A stretch of DNA of 64,000 bases from positions 115,834-179,833 of the forward strand of contig JACKQL020000094.1 in assembly GCA_018296165.2 (NCBI GenBank), read 5' to 3'. The stretch is from Termitomyces sp. T153 (taxonomy: Eukaryota > Basidiomycota > Agaricomycetes > Agaricales > Lyophyllaceae). The translations under genes and the position numbers were made by a program. Under the pieces are notes generated by a model, which had not been told where the DNA came from, ran no database searches, and saw nothing but the letters and a program-made list of their open reading frames with translations. Below, piece after piece: positions 1 to 10,302 of this stretch (position 1 is its first letter; every line of letters starts with the position of its first letter).

Positions 1-546
1 AGGTCACCTTCGAAATTGATGCCAATGGTATAATGAAGGTCGGTGCCGCTGACAAGGGCACTGGCAAGTCTGAGAGCATCACCATCACCAACGAGAAGGG
101 TCGTCTTAGCCAGGAGGAGATTGATCGCATGGTTGCCGAAGCAGAGAAGTTCGCCGAGGAAGACGAGGCTCAGCGCAAGCGTATCGAAGCTCTTAATTCC
201 CTTTCGTCCTTCGTCTATGGACTCAAGAACCAGCTCGGTGATCAGGAAGGTCTCGGTGGCAAGGTCAGTGATGAAGACAAGAAGATCATTCTTGCTGCTG
301 TTAAGGACGCTACCGATTGGATCGACGAGAACGGCCAGACCGCTTCCGTTGAGGATCTTGAAGAGAAATTGGCTGGTGTGCTCATTCCCTGGTGGTTCTC
401 AAAGGCATGTAACTAACTGCATACTTCCTCGCTTAACAGAGGTACAGGGTGTCGTCAACCCCATCACAAGCAAACTATACTCGAGCGGTGACTCCGGCTC
501 TGGCTCTTCCGATGAGGACCCCATCCGTGACCACGACGAACTGTAA
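1..546 (+). CDS. KAR2: ER Hsp70 chaperone BiP/Kar2, 3' end (partial)
   Basis: C-terminal part of an Hsp70; the 5' end lies outside the window. Reading starts at base 3 with VTFEID and runs through the end of the substrate-binding beta domain and the helical lid ([15 protein letters not shown], then LKNQLGD). A 64-bp GT-AG intron spans 376-439 and has a TAACTAAC branch-point motif at 408-415. Splicing joins GCT-G to AG-GTA and restores the conserved [15 protein letters not shown] stretch. Without splicing the first exon would run to a stop at 416. Exon 2 (440-546) carries a Gly/Ser/Asp-rich tail and ends in HDEL, the ER-retrieval signal, which separates BiP from cytosolic Hsp70. Role by family: ATP-driven folding, translocation and ERAD in the ER lumen. 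It converges with the NAA30 gene. Codon use and CpG content are normal, with no decay. Confidence 0.95.
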
Positions 547-1510
547 TTTATTTGGACAGAGAAGTATTGGGTTATGTGGTCGCATGGGCCGTCTTCGATG
601 AGGGGAGAGCGTGTTTCACGCCTCGATGCATTACATGCCATTATGCCCTACGATTCCCATGGAGGGGTGTTTTAGTAGAGAGTGGTAGCATGAAAAGGAA
701 TATTTTCGTTTTCACTGTATTGTATTACACATTAGTTAGAAGGTTACTTTTCCTTTCAGTTCGTGTGATTAATCCTTAGGGACCCGTGAGGTCCAGATAT
801 GCGTACTTGCTTGGTACGGCCTAGAGGCACGACGCACGATAGTCATGACTGTATAAAGTCACTTTCTCGTCTGGGAGTTCATCAAATTGGTCAATGATTC
901 AATAGTCAGCCTCAAGGACGCTCTCAGAAATCTAACTAGCATCCGGGTGTTTAGTGTTCCAATTGTTGTTGTCAGTCATCCATCAACCCCAGTGAAAACC
1001 GGGTTCTAATAGGATTGGAATATATCGTGGATGACCTGGGATGATCAGAAACTGTTATATTATATGTAATGTCTTGACCTTTTTCCGTGTGAGTTTTTGT
1101 TTTTTTTCGTAGTACCCTTCGCGTCTGTTTTCCTCTATTTACCCTGCTCTAAAACAGGCACCCAGGCCTGCACTTCTGGCAGTTTTCACAGGTCAGGTTG
1201 ACTTCTTTTGAGAGCAAACAGTATCGAACAGGTAAGCTGATTATTTGCAAGACAGCAACGAGCGCAATACTAAATTTTTGTTAAGGGTTCAAAAGACATG
1301 TATTGACACAATTGACACAGAAAAGACTGGCTATGACGATAGACAATGGGGATAGCAAGAGTAGAGGTAATACAATATAAGGCACATGAAAAAACACATT
1401 CAGATACAGATGTATGGTATGGTGTAATGGTATGTCACAAACGGGATAAAGAGTGGCTTTATCAAGGGCGGCTGCGACGTGAAAAACGACACGTGATGAC
1501 ACCGATAACT
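547..1510. other. intergenic region between two convergent host genes
   Basis: Spacer between the BiP stop codon and the stop of the minus-strand acetyltransferase gene. It should hold the 3' UTRs and poly(A) sites of both. I see T-rich stretches near 1078-1110 but no ORF with recognisable similarity, no tRNA-like fold and no transposon end. The short ORFs here look random. Confidence 0.6.
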
Positions 1511-2408
1511 TCAGCGAGAAGAGACTGCATCTTCGTCTTCTTCGTCAGAGTATGCTGAAACACGAATGGCACGGTATTGCGTTTGGCTGCGCGAGGATAA
1601 GGAAGATGACATCGAAGGAGAAGAGCCACTGGTATCCGAACTATCATCGGAGTATGACCTGGGTACTGCCAACACTAGTCGGAAAGCGTCCTTCCCGTTC
1701 AGATAGAACCGATAGAGGCGTTTTTCACGAATGAATCCAAGAGACTCGTAGAGCGAAAGCGCCGCATGATTATCGTACTCTGTTTCGAGAACAATCTGAT
1801 GAAAGATGTAAAATATCAGACTGAGCTCTGAATGACGGATAAAGGCTGAGACAAACCTCATCGACGCCATCTTCTTTCATTGCTTCGATTGATTTACGAA
1901 CAAGAGAGCTAGCTAGAGAATAGAAGGGAGAAAAACAGATTCCGCACCAAAGGTAAGTATCCAATCATCTAAGACATCCGTGAGGATACGAAAGAGGGCG
2001 GGAGGGGTAACGAACCTATACCACGTTTTCGCCAGTTCTTGTTCACACTTAACATGGCTATGTACCCTCGATTCGTTGAATCCTTGTGCATGGATTGCTT
2101 ACACACAATCACGCCTATCGGAACCTGATCACCGGAGTTGCTCGAGTAGGCCTGGACAACTGTCAGTAAATCAAGAAAATACTCAGTGAGAAAAACACTC
2201 ACGAGGAAGGAGAGGTGTGGCCTGGATATCGATATCGTCGAGCATTAATGGCTATCCATGGTCGTGACAAGTGATGGACTCACCAGTGATGGAGGAAGTA
2301 ACGGAAAGTATAGATGACATAAGGCTCGCTGAGCTCGCTCTGTACGAGGTCCATGACATGCGGCAGATCGGATTCCCCAAGATATTTACGATACTGTATA
2401 TCAGACAT
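1511..2408 (-). CDS. NAA30: N-alpha-acetyltransferase 30, NatC catalytic subunit (MAK3-like)
   Basis: Five exons on the minus strand: 2408-2284, 2221-2203, 2151-2016, 1912-1857 and 1795-1511. All introns are GT-AG and short, and together the exons give a 206-residue protein, a normal NAA30 length. Exon 1 gives MSDIQYRKY then [18 protein letters not shown], the typical NAA30 N-terminus. The 19-nt exon 2 supplies PHLSFL, exon 3 gives IGVIVCK and the GNAT beta4 segment GYIAMLSV, and the acetyl-CoA loop RKRGIA is created across the exon 3/4 junction. Exon 5 holds [18 protein letters not shown] and the [11 protein letters not shown] end, then an acidic/Ser-rich tail. Known role of the family: NatC acetylates nascent chains starting Met-Leu, Met-Ile, Met-Phe or Met-Trp at the ribosome. 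The start was chosen because MSDIQYRKY matches the family; an upstream in-frame Met at 2495 has no family-like sequence. Confidence 0.9.
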
Positions 2409-2676
2409 GAGAAAACAGAGTTCGTGGGTAGGAAGGTGGTGGTAAAGGAACAAGCCCTTGTGACGTGGACCTCTCAAGTGACAAAATTCACTCATGTGAT
2501 CACCTCAATTTTTTTTTTGTGGTTCTATCAACGACAAGGCGTATCTACAAAGTTAGTTCAAGTAGCCAGAAAGTAATGGTTTCGCAGTGGAAAAAGCATT
2601 ACATATACGTTTGTATAGATTTAGCAGTCTTATGTTCTGTGAGTGTCAACCCACCATGTTGGAAACTGAACCCGTG
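2409..2676 (-). promoter_or_regulatory. remaining upstream region of the NAA30 gene, cut off by an LTR
   Basis: About 270 bp separate the NAA30 start from the first base of a Gypsy LTR. The stretch contains a T9 tract near 2511-2519 but no clear TATA box. Because the LTR begins at 2677, any more distal native promoter was displaced to the far side of the repeat region. The assignment as promoter rests on position only. Confidence 0.45.
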
Positions 2677-3034
2677 TGTGACGGAATCGTGACCCGCCTC
2701 TCACCTCCACCGACTCGAGACAGCTCTACCCTTCGTCACGACTAATTCCAAAACTACTAATCTACCATCTACCGACGGTAACCCCGTCTCGACCGGCAGA
2801 ATGTATTAAAAGTATTTTACATTACTCACCTCTCATTACTCTACTTACAATTTTCAGTCTATTCTTATAACGATCGACTTATTTTCTGATCTACTTTAAT
2901 CCGTAGCTATGGTATATAAAGAGTTCTTTGTACACCCTAGCTACAAGAGAAATTCGAGCACTTATCACAGTCTCTCGAGTGAACTCTAGATTATTTTTCG
3001 TGTGACTTAACCGTTAAACTACGCTTGCGTCACA
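2677..3034 (+). repeat. 5' LTR of Gypsy family A/E
   Basis: A 358-bp unit starting TGTGACGG and ending GCGTCACA, with TATATAAA at 2913-2920. The same sequence occurs in inverse orientation at 56709-57067 as the 3' LTR of element E, so A and E are the same family. This copy keeps many CpG sites; in the E copy most of these positions read TG or CA. It is followed by a leader beginning TATTTTTGAC, the position of the primer-binding site. No second LTR in this orientation is present because the element is chimeric. Confidence 0.9.
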
Positions 3035-3194
3035 TATTTTTGACTTAACAAGTCGCTCTATTCACTAAAACTCTTGCTTTAAATCGCCTCGCTCTGGTTA
3101 CTCTTGGTCTGATCAACCGGGACTCCTCCGACTTGGCGACAAAACTCGAAAAATTTTCTTACACTATACACAAAAACTTCGGACACTTGTCGAA

Positions 3195-5795
3195 ATGGTT
3201 ACTACTCGCTCAACCGCGAAAAACCTTGACAATACCGACGGCGACACAGGTACGCAGCCAATTGTTATTGCTCAGAACACTGCTACTCGTGATCCCAGCC
3301 CACAGCCCAGTAGTCGGCCAAATTCGCCCGGCTCGGATGGTACACCACGCTCGTACAGAGATGCGGTGCTAAGTTCGAGGCCCGATTCCCCTGCCGTGCA
3401 GCATGGTGGTGACTCCGCTATAGACGGGTCGTTGACTGAGATTCAGTCGGAAAGGGATAGCAGTGCTGACCTTTCGAAAATGTTTAGTATGGACCCCGTG
3501 GAAGAGGATGGGGGTCCATGGACAACTGTCGGCTCTCGCCGTAACCGAAGCAGGGACTCGGACAGAGGTCGCCATGGTCGGGCGAACAGTAGCGTAGCTG
3601 AGGCGGACGGGGGTCGTACTGCTAGCAGTCCAGTAAATAGAGTACTGCGGCTGGACCAGGAAATTGCAGTGGCCTTAGCGAGAGAAGCTATGACAAGAAA
3701 AGAGAAAGACCTTTTTGACAGGCGCACGAACGCCGTGTCCGTTGGCCACAACGAATCGGGCTCTAAGGGTAAGGGCCTAGATCCCAGGAACTGGGGGGAA
3801 GTCGGCATCCCGGAGGAGGAACTGAACGTCTGGAAGCAACAAGAGAAGTTGCGAAAGTACGAAAGGACCTCGGGTATAAAAGACCTGGAGGGCGGGTTGA
3901 CAGCTCCGTCAGCAAAACGGGAGGATCTCCAGCAGGAAGAACATACCCCGAGCCGAAGAACAGACCCCGACGTCAAGGAAGGGAGTCGCATGGCAGCTAC
4001 AGCCATTGGCCGTGTAGCGAGGGCCATTGATGGTAAAGCGTCTCCACGAAACAAGAAAGAGATGTCTCCTGAGGTGATGCCCTCAGCACAGGTGGCGGCA
4101 GGCAGCTACTTAGGTACTGTACTCCAAGGGGCATCCAAGATGTTGGAAGACAGTGACACTGAGGGGTCGGACACTGGGACCCTAAGTGACTCTGATGGTG
4201 GCGATCCGGACCCTGGGAGGATAATCGTCAGAGAAACAAGTAAGAAAAAGAGACAGCGTACTCTGATTAAGCCCATATCCCCGAGAGAGTACAACGGGGT
4301 GGCTGATGTGCGAGCCTATTACCGGTTCGTGATGGAAGGCACCGATTATGTGCGTACTGGGAGAGTGGAATGTAAGCGCCGGGTGTTTGTCCTGTCAAGG
4401 TTCCTGAAGGGGCGGGCCTATGATTTTTACACGCAGAAGATAGCTGTAAACCCCTACAGTTGGGACTTACAAGAGTTCTTTGAAGAAATGTTTGACTACT
4501 GTTTCCCGATAAACTATCGGATGGAACAACGGGATAAGCTACGACGCTCGTTCCAGCATGGGAAGTCGGTCATGGACTACTGTCATGAGCTGGAGGAGTT
4601 GTACAATATGATTGGACTCTTTGATGAGCAGGAGAAAGTCGTGAAACTATGGAATGGCTTATGAAACAGCATTCAGAGTGGGCTTTGGCGAGATGGGCTA
4701 CATCCTGAGGTGTCTTCATGGGTTGATGTACGTCGCACGGCAGAGCGGATTGAAATTGCAGAAGGGGTCGCAAGCCGACCTGATGGCAATGGAGGTCTGA
4801 GGAAGCGGGATAAGGGACGCCAGTGGAACTTTCGAGAAGCCATAGGAGGGCCAGCAGATGCAACACTGGACACAAAGAAGTCGGTCAGCAATGGTCAGCA
4901 ACAAAACAAGACTGCGGCTACTCTCATGAAAGGTAATCCGTCACGGGGGAGACAACAGGAACAGCCTTCAAGGAGGCCAGTGAAGCAACTGAGCAGCAAG
5001 GAACGCGATGAACACCGTGCTCAGAACAGATGTTTCAAATGTCACATCATAGGCCATCTGGCGTGAAATTGCCCGGATGGAAATTCAGTGAGAAATGGGA
5101 AGAACAGACCACCAGGGATTACAAGTCATAGCATTGAAATTGACTTTGGGATAACTGAGTCCTTTCGAGAACAGTCCGAGGCTGTAGGGACCACGGACTC
5201 AATACAGGTGTCGGTGATGCGCTGGGAAATAGACACCTCGGTGGCATTGAGGCCGTGTATTGGGGACTTCGCAGTCCAACGGGCAATGGAGGTACTAGAG
5301 CAAATGGCACCCTACCCTGATTTGGAAATGCTGGAACCAGGGGAGGGACTGGAATTCTCAGTGCGGGAGATTAATGGGGGCCATAACATGATCATCGACT
5401 ACAAACAACGAAATGATCAGTCTCCATTCATTGATGGGGAAATAATAGACACTCACCTACTGAACAATCCGGAGCTAAACCTCCCCTTGTGGTGGGCAGA
5501 ATGCTGAATGTTCCGTCTGGGTAGGCTAGTAAGTGAAGTTAATCTGACAAAGTGGAAGTTGGCCCCATGTATGGGGAATGTACTGGCATTAGGCATGGAA
5601 GCAACCATAAGAGAAGGTAGACATACCTACCCGGCAAACAAGGATGGATTCAAGGGGATTGATTGGGTTGTAGAGCCCAGGGGACAGGACTTCCTGATAT
5701 CTGGGGCTAAGGATGGGAGGTCAGTAAAGGTCAAGAAGAGACACTTACTAGATCCGGTGATTGCCAGGACAAGTCAGATGTCAGAGCTTTCCTAG
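3195..5795 (+). pseudogene. gag: Gypsy family A Gag plus Gag-Pol linker, broken by three TGA codons
   Basis: One open frame starting MVTTRSTAKNL at 3195 and interrupted only by TGA at 4662, 5064 and 5505; each sits where CGA (Arg) fits. A long Ser/Asp/Arg-rich N-terminal region includes GKGLDPRNWGEVG, shared with element C. It is followed by the retrotransposon Gag core (about 4280-4760, with SRFLKGRAYDFYTQKIA and FFEEMFDYCFPINYR) and a CCHC knuckle at 5032-5075 (CFKCHIIGHL-stop-NC, with the stop replacing Arg). After the knuckle come two related segments, APYPDLEML... (about 5310-5430) and HTYPANKDGF... (about 5620-5760), that resemble segments in C, D and E. Protease and RT of this family never follow, because the sequence switches to an unrelated element near 5765. 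CpG content is high throughout, unlike what follows. Confidence 0.85.
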
Positions 5796-8209
5796 GTACT
5801 TGTGGCACCTTTAGGATGTTCATTAAAGACTATGCTAAAGTGGCTGCACCTATTAACAAATTGACTCAAAACCACACACCATTTGTTTGGGGTGAGGAAC
5901 AGCAGTCAGCAATGGCTCAGTTGAAGAAGTTGCTAGCTGAAAGTGCACCTCTAAAACTACTTGACTATGAGTCAGGAGGGGCAGTGGTCCTATCAGTTGA
6001 CACTTCTTGGATGGCAGTGGGCTTTGGAATATTTCAGGAAGCTCCAGACAATCCTAAGCAACGCACTTGTGCTAAGCTAGGATCCATCACCTTGAATGAG
6101 AGGGAGGCAAGATTCTCACAACCTAAGAGAGAGCTGTATGGTTTGATGAGAGCCTTGCAAGCTAACAAGTATTGGCTAGTTGGTTGTAGGAAGCTTGTAG
6201 TGGAGACAGATGCCAAGTATTTGAAGGGAATGCTAAGCAATCCTGGAGTAGGACCTAATGCCACCATCATGAGATGGATTGAGGATGTCCTACTCTATCA
6301 TTTTACTTTGAGACATGTGCCAGGAAAGACCTTTAGTGTTGATGGCCTGTCTAGGAGGCTCAAGCAGCCAGAAGATGAGGAGTACCCACCTGTTAATCCA
6401 GAGTTGGTGGACAACCCAAAGACTATGCACTTTGAATATCCAGACAAAACCAACAATGAACCAGGATGGGAGGATTGGGAACCCTTAGCACTTGAAGAGT
6501 TTGCAGATCAAATTGACACTAGAGGTGGCTATCTACATGCAGTAGCCATTGAAGTATCAGACTTTGAACAAGAACTTGATAGAGCAAGGTCTCAAGAGAT
6601 GAGACTTAGGAAGGCAGTTCTAGGTCAGCAGCAGACATCTAGAATAGATCCTGTTGCAATACTATCTCTCTCTCAGCCTCTGTTACCCACAGAAGGTACT
6701 GAGGAAGAAAAGGAAGCAGACTTACAAGCCTACCTAAAACATAGGAAGGGTGGTGAGAGTGAACAGTGAGATAACTTGCTACCAATTGTACAAAGCTGGC
6801 TACAAGACCCAAGCAAAGAACCTGAAGGTTTGAAGGGTTGGGACCCAGACAAGTTCAAGAGGTTTGCAAGACAGTTCTTCTTTGATCAAAAGGGGAGACT
6901 GTACAAGCACAATCATGAGGCTAGGCATAAGCTAGTAGTCAATATTGATAGGCAAATGTTCATGCTTAAATCAGCCCATGATGCCTTAGGGCATAGAGGG
7001 ACTTATGCAACCAAAATGTTAATACAAGAACAATTTTGGTGGTCAGGGATTGATGGAGATGTACAGTGGTATGTTGGGACTTGTCACAACTGTCAGATAT
7101 GTCAGAAGACAGTTGTAAACAGAGCTCCCACAGTGACCTATACACCCTCTATCTTCCAAACAATCCACATTGATACCATGCACATGACTCCAGCTTCAAA
7201 TGGCTGCAAGTATATTGTCCATGGTAGGTGTGCACTGTCTTCATGGATGGAGGGGAGGCCTCTGTGCAAGGAGAACCACAAAACAATTGGTCAATGGTTG
7301 TTTGAGGATATAATTTGTTGCTGGGGTTGCATTGCAGAAATCATCACTGATAATGCTGGACAATTCAAAAAGGTCACAGCTTAGATAGAGAATAAATATG
7401 GAATCAGAGGCATTGCCATCTCTCCATACAACTCTCAAGCTAATGGCAAAATTGAAAGGCCACATTGGGATGTCAGGCAAGCTTTGTTCAAAGCTTGTGA
7501 GGATCGCACTAAATGGTTTTGGTTCTTCTTCCATGTAATGTGGAGTGATTGCATTACTATCCGGCAGAGATTTGGATGTTCACCATACTTCATGGTCACT
7601 GGAGCTCATCCAACTCTACCTTTGGACTTGGTAGAGGCTACCTGGTTAATAGAATTACCAGAAGGCCCATTATCTACAGAAGAGTTGATTGGTTATTGTG
7701 CTAGGGGCTTAGCCAAGGACCACCAACATGTAGAAGAGATGAGAGAAAGAGTTGGGAAGGACAAACTCCAATGGGCCTTGAAGTTTGCAGAAGAGCATAA
7801 AAACTCTATTAAAGACTTCAACTTCAAACCCTTGGACTTGGTCTTGGTTAAAAATATGATTACAGAAAGTTCACACAGTGCTAAAATGCTTTCCCATTTT
7901 CATGGTCCAATGGTAGTAATTGCTAAGACCAGAGGGGGTAATTACATTGTGGCAGAACTGGATGGTTCAGTCTGGCAGACCAGGGTGGCAGCATTTAGGG
8001 TGGTCCCTTACAGAGCTCGAAGACAATTGGAGCTATCCCAAAGCCTAGAGCAGTGGGTGGATATCACTCCAGAAAAGTTAAAAGAGCTGAGGGAAGAAAT
8101 CCAAAGACCTACAGAGAAAGCTATACCTGACATTTCATTTGGATCTATAAAGCTCCATGAGCCATCAGATCAAGAACTGAGTGTCCAGGATAATAACCTT
8201 GAAAATTGA
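5765..8209 (+). pseudogene. pol: Ty3/Gypsy element B: RT end, RNase H, integrase
   Basis: Begins inside a Gypsy reverse transcriptase with KSDVRAFLGTCGTFR (5771 on), the RT thumb/connection. Next is RNase H, with the Asp of VVLSVDTSW, the Glu of PKRELYGL and the Asp of VETDAKYLKGM, ending HVPGKTFSVDGLSRR. The integrase has an HHCC zinc region (HDALGHRG... CHNCQICQK, about 6976-7110) and a DDE core: Asp in HIDTMHM, Asp in ITDNAGQF, Glu in GKIERPHWD. The C-terminal region (LVLVKN..., HFHGPMVVI) resembles other Gypsy integrases; I see no chromodomain. The reading frame is broken by TGA at 6767 and TAG at 7382, with a frame change between blocks. The family differs from A, C, D and E. LTR, gag, protease and most of RT are missing on the left because of the junction with A. 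Confidence 0.85.
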
Positions 8210-8480
8210 TGCTTAGGAGAAGTAACTTAGAAAAATAAGTGAAACTTAAAAAGGCACTCATTCTCAGGTGTTATAGTAGCAAGAGGGCATCAAATGCTTT
8301 TATGGCCAAGTCATGTGGCAAGGGTTTGCATATGGAAAGTGGTAGTCAGAGGAAAAAGGGATTCTAGGGAGAAAAATGTTTTTCTTTTGAAGAAGAACAA
8401 TTTTTGTAGGAGAAAAGTCAGAGATCAGAATCTAGGTGGCTTACCCAAACTGGGTGGCTGACTAAGGGCAGTCAGTAGTT

Positions 8481-9300
8481 GGTGTGGGGGAGGTGATACA
8501 CTAGTCTCAACAATGAGATCGGCAGAGGAAAAAGCCTAGTCAAAGTATATTATAAAACAATATACTTTACAAATAAAAACAGCTGAAAACTGTAAGCTGG
8601 TGAAAAACGTTGAAAACTGTAAACGTAAGGCATACCTCAAAGTAAAACCTCCCATGTAAAACCAAGGATGAACCCAAAAGTCAGTCGACAACAGCTGGGA
8701 AGCCGGCCATCAAATTTTGATGGCAGGGGCCAAGAATTGATCTCAGCTAACAATCCAAGTTTCCCCTCAATCCAGGGCTAGCCCCTCCCTTCTCTGACCA
8801 ACCAACTTAAACTAAACAGCCCTCAAGTCCACATTAATAAGGATCAGCAGGCAGGAGGAGAAGACAAAGGGGGAGGAAAAGAGACAGACAAAAGAGCAGC
8901 CTAGGCCTTGGCATGATCAAATCCGAATTGCTGATGCCAAAAATAAGTGCATGCCAAGGCCTGACCATGCAGTCCAGCCCATCAACTGGTTGACCACACT
9001 CCCGGATGATGGTGAAAACATGTGGAAAAGCCATGGTCCGTGCGCAGACTGAGGGGTATAAAAGGAGAGGATTTTTGAGCCTATTGGACAAGCAAAGTAC
9101 TAGCTACAGCTCGGAAATCCCCAGGAAGCGGGTTTCTTAGGCCAATAAACTATTATTTTCTTCAGGCTTAAAATTTATTATATTTTGCTTGAGCCTTGTG
9201 ATCAGATTTGACCCGGTTGAGTTTGTAATCTAAATCAATTAAAAATCTACTTTGTGTGACACTTTTAGAGTGAGCTACGTGAAACAAAGTCCTGAACACC
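8481..9300 (+). repeat. polypurine tract and probable 3' LTR of element B
   Basis: A purine tract (GGTGTGGGGGAGG, 8481-8493) precedes TGATACACTAG at 8494, the likely LTR start. A TATA box (TATAAAAG, 9057-9064) and an AATAAA signal near 9144 lie at LTR-like distances. No second copy exists in the window, so the right end (about 9300) is a guess. CpG density is higher here than in the B coding part. Confidence 0.5.
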
Positions 9301-10110
9301 TTTGTGAGTTGGAGTTTTGAGCTGAGTTTGAAAACTAAGCCAATTTCGCCAATTTTGCATCAATGTTGTTTGAGGTATATATGTAAGTACCAGGCACTGA
9401 AAAAGAGACCAAAACTAAAAGTTACTGCGCATGCAAACATTGTTCCCATCTTGTTCCATGGCACTCAATCGTCTGATGAATCAAAAAAAATCACCAAAGG
9501 AAATTGTTGGCAAGCACCTAGGATCAAATTCACACAGATCGCATTGCTACTTGGCTTGAGGTCAAAATCAACAACCACACAAACAGCAGGATATAGGTGC
9601 CTTCAAGAATGCAAACCATTCAAGGTCACTTCTTCAAGTTCTTGTTAACTTCATCTTGACCATGTGCTAGAGTATGCAGCAACACCAAATATGATGTTAT
9701 TTTTTCTCTCAGGTGCTGCGCAGATCATGTCCTGCCGGAAGAGGAGGAGGAGTTGCATAAAAAGACAAATCCTTTCATTTTATAGTGACAATAACCTCAT
9801 ATTTGTTCCAACATGGATGAATTTCAAAAGTTTACATAATAGAAACATACCACTCAAGATGAGTGACTGTCAGAGCCCAGGCAAATTTGATCAATATAAC
9901 CTCTACATATTACATAGCAGTACTTGTCACACTATGATCATATCAAAAGTAACAGGGTACCAAAGCCCCCAGTCACCTCTTAGAATGGATGATCTGCCTG
10001 TCTTTGAACACTTCTTCTGGTCAAAAGTTGACCTGGCCCTGGAGGGCAACCGTAGCCCTTGGGAAAATCAGCTCCATCAGGAGACTCATTGGAAGATTCA
10101 AATTAATGCA
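9301..10110. other. unassigned sequence between elements B and Ngaro
   Basis: I recognise nothing here. The longest open frame (9664-10113, 149 codons, +) has no family motif, low-complexity composition and no paralogue in the window, so I do not call it a gene. It may be old transposon debris or the outer part of the B LTR. Confidence 0.4.
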
Positions 10111-10269
10111 TGACGTCCTTTGGGAGGGAGGAATGGAAGGAACGAGGGACATATTTTGACATGTGACTTGAGCGTGACCCTGAGCTGTCTCCTATCAACC
10201 CTCATAATCACGTCCTCGGTAAGTAGACGCGTTTTGTAGGATAGGACAGCTCTCTGTGTTTTCTTTCAA
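10111..10269 (+). repeat. Ngaro split repeat A1
   Basis: 159 bp from TGACGTCCTTTGGGAGGG to TTCTTTCA, matched by A2 at 15763-15921. CpG sites here (ACGTCC, AACGAG, GCGTGA, AGACGCG) read CA or TG in A2. Confidence 0.85.
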
Positions 10270-10302
10270 ACTTCTCTGTTTGCAATTCTTGTGCTCCTCG
10301 CT

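Noticed and set aside
3443..4054. 203-codon minus-strand open frame
   Set aside because: It is the antisense shadow of the A gag frame, which has clear Gag motifs and a zinc knuckle; the antisense product has no recognisable feature.
3195..5795. Programmed TGA readthrough or recoding in Gag
   Set aside because: TGA positions differ between copies and sit at CGA sites along with other CpG losses; decay explains them better than recoding, and the host genes use the standard code.
9664..10113. 149-codon open frame on +
   Set aside because: No motif, odd composition, no splice-site support; likely chance in repeat-derived DNA.
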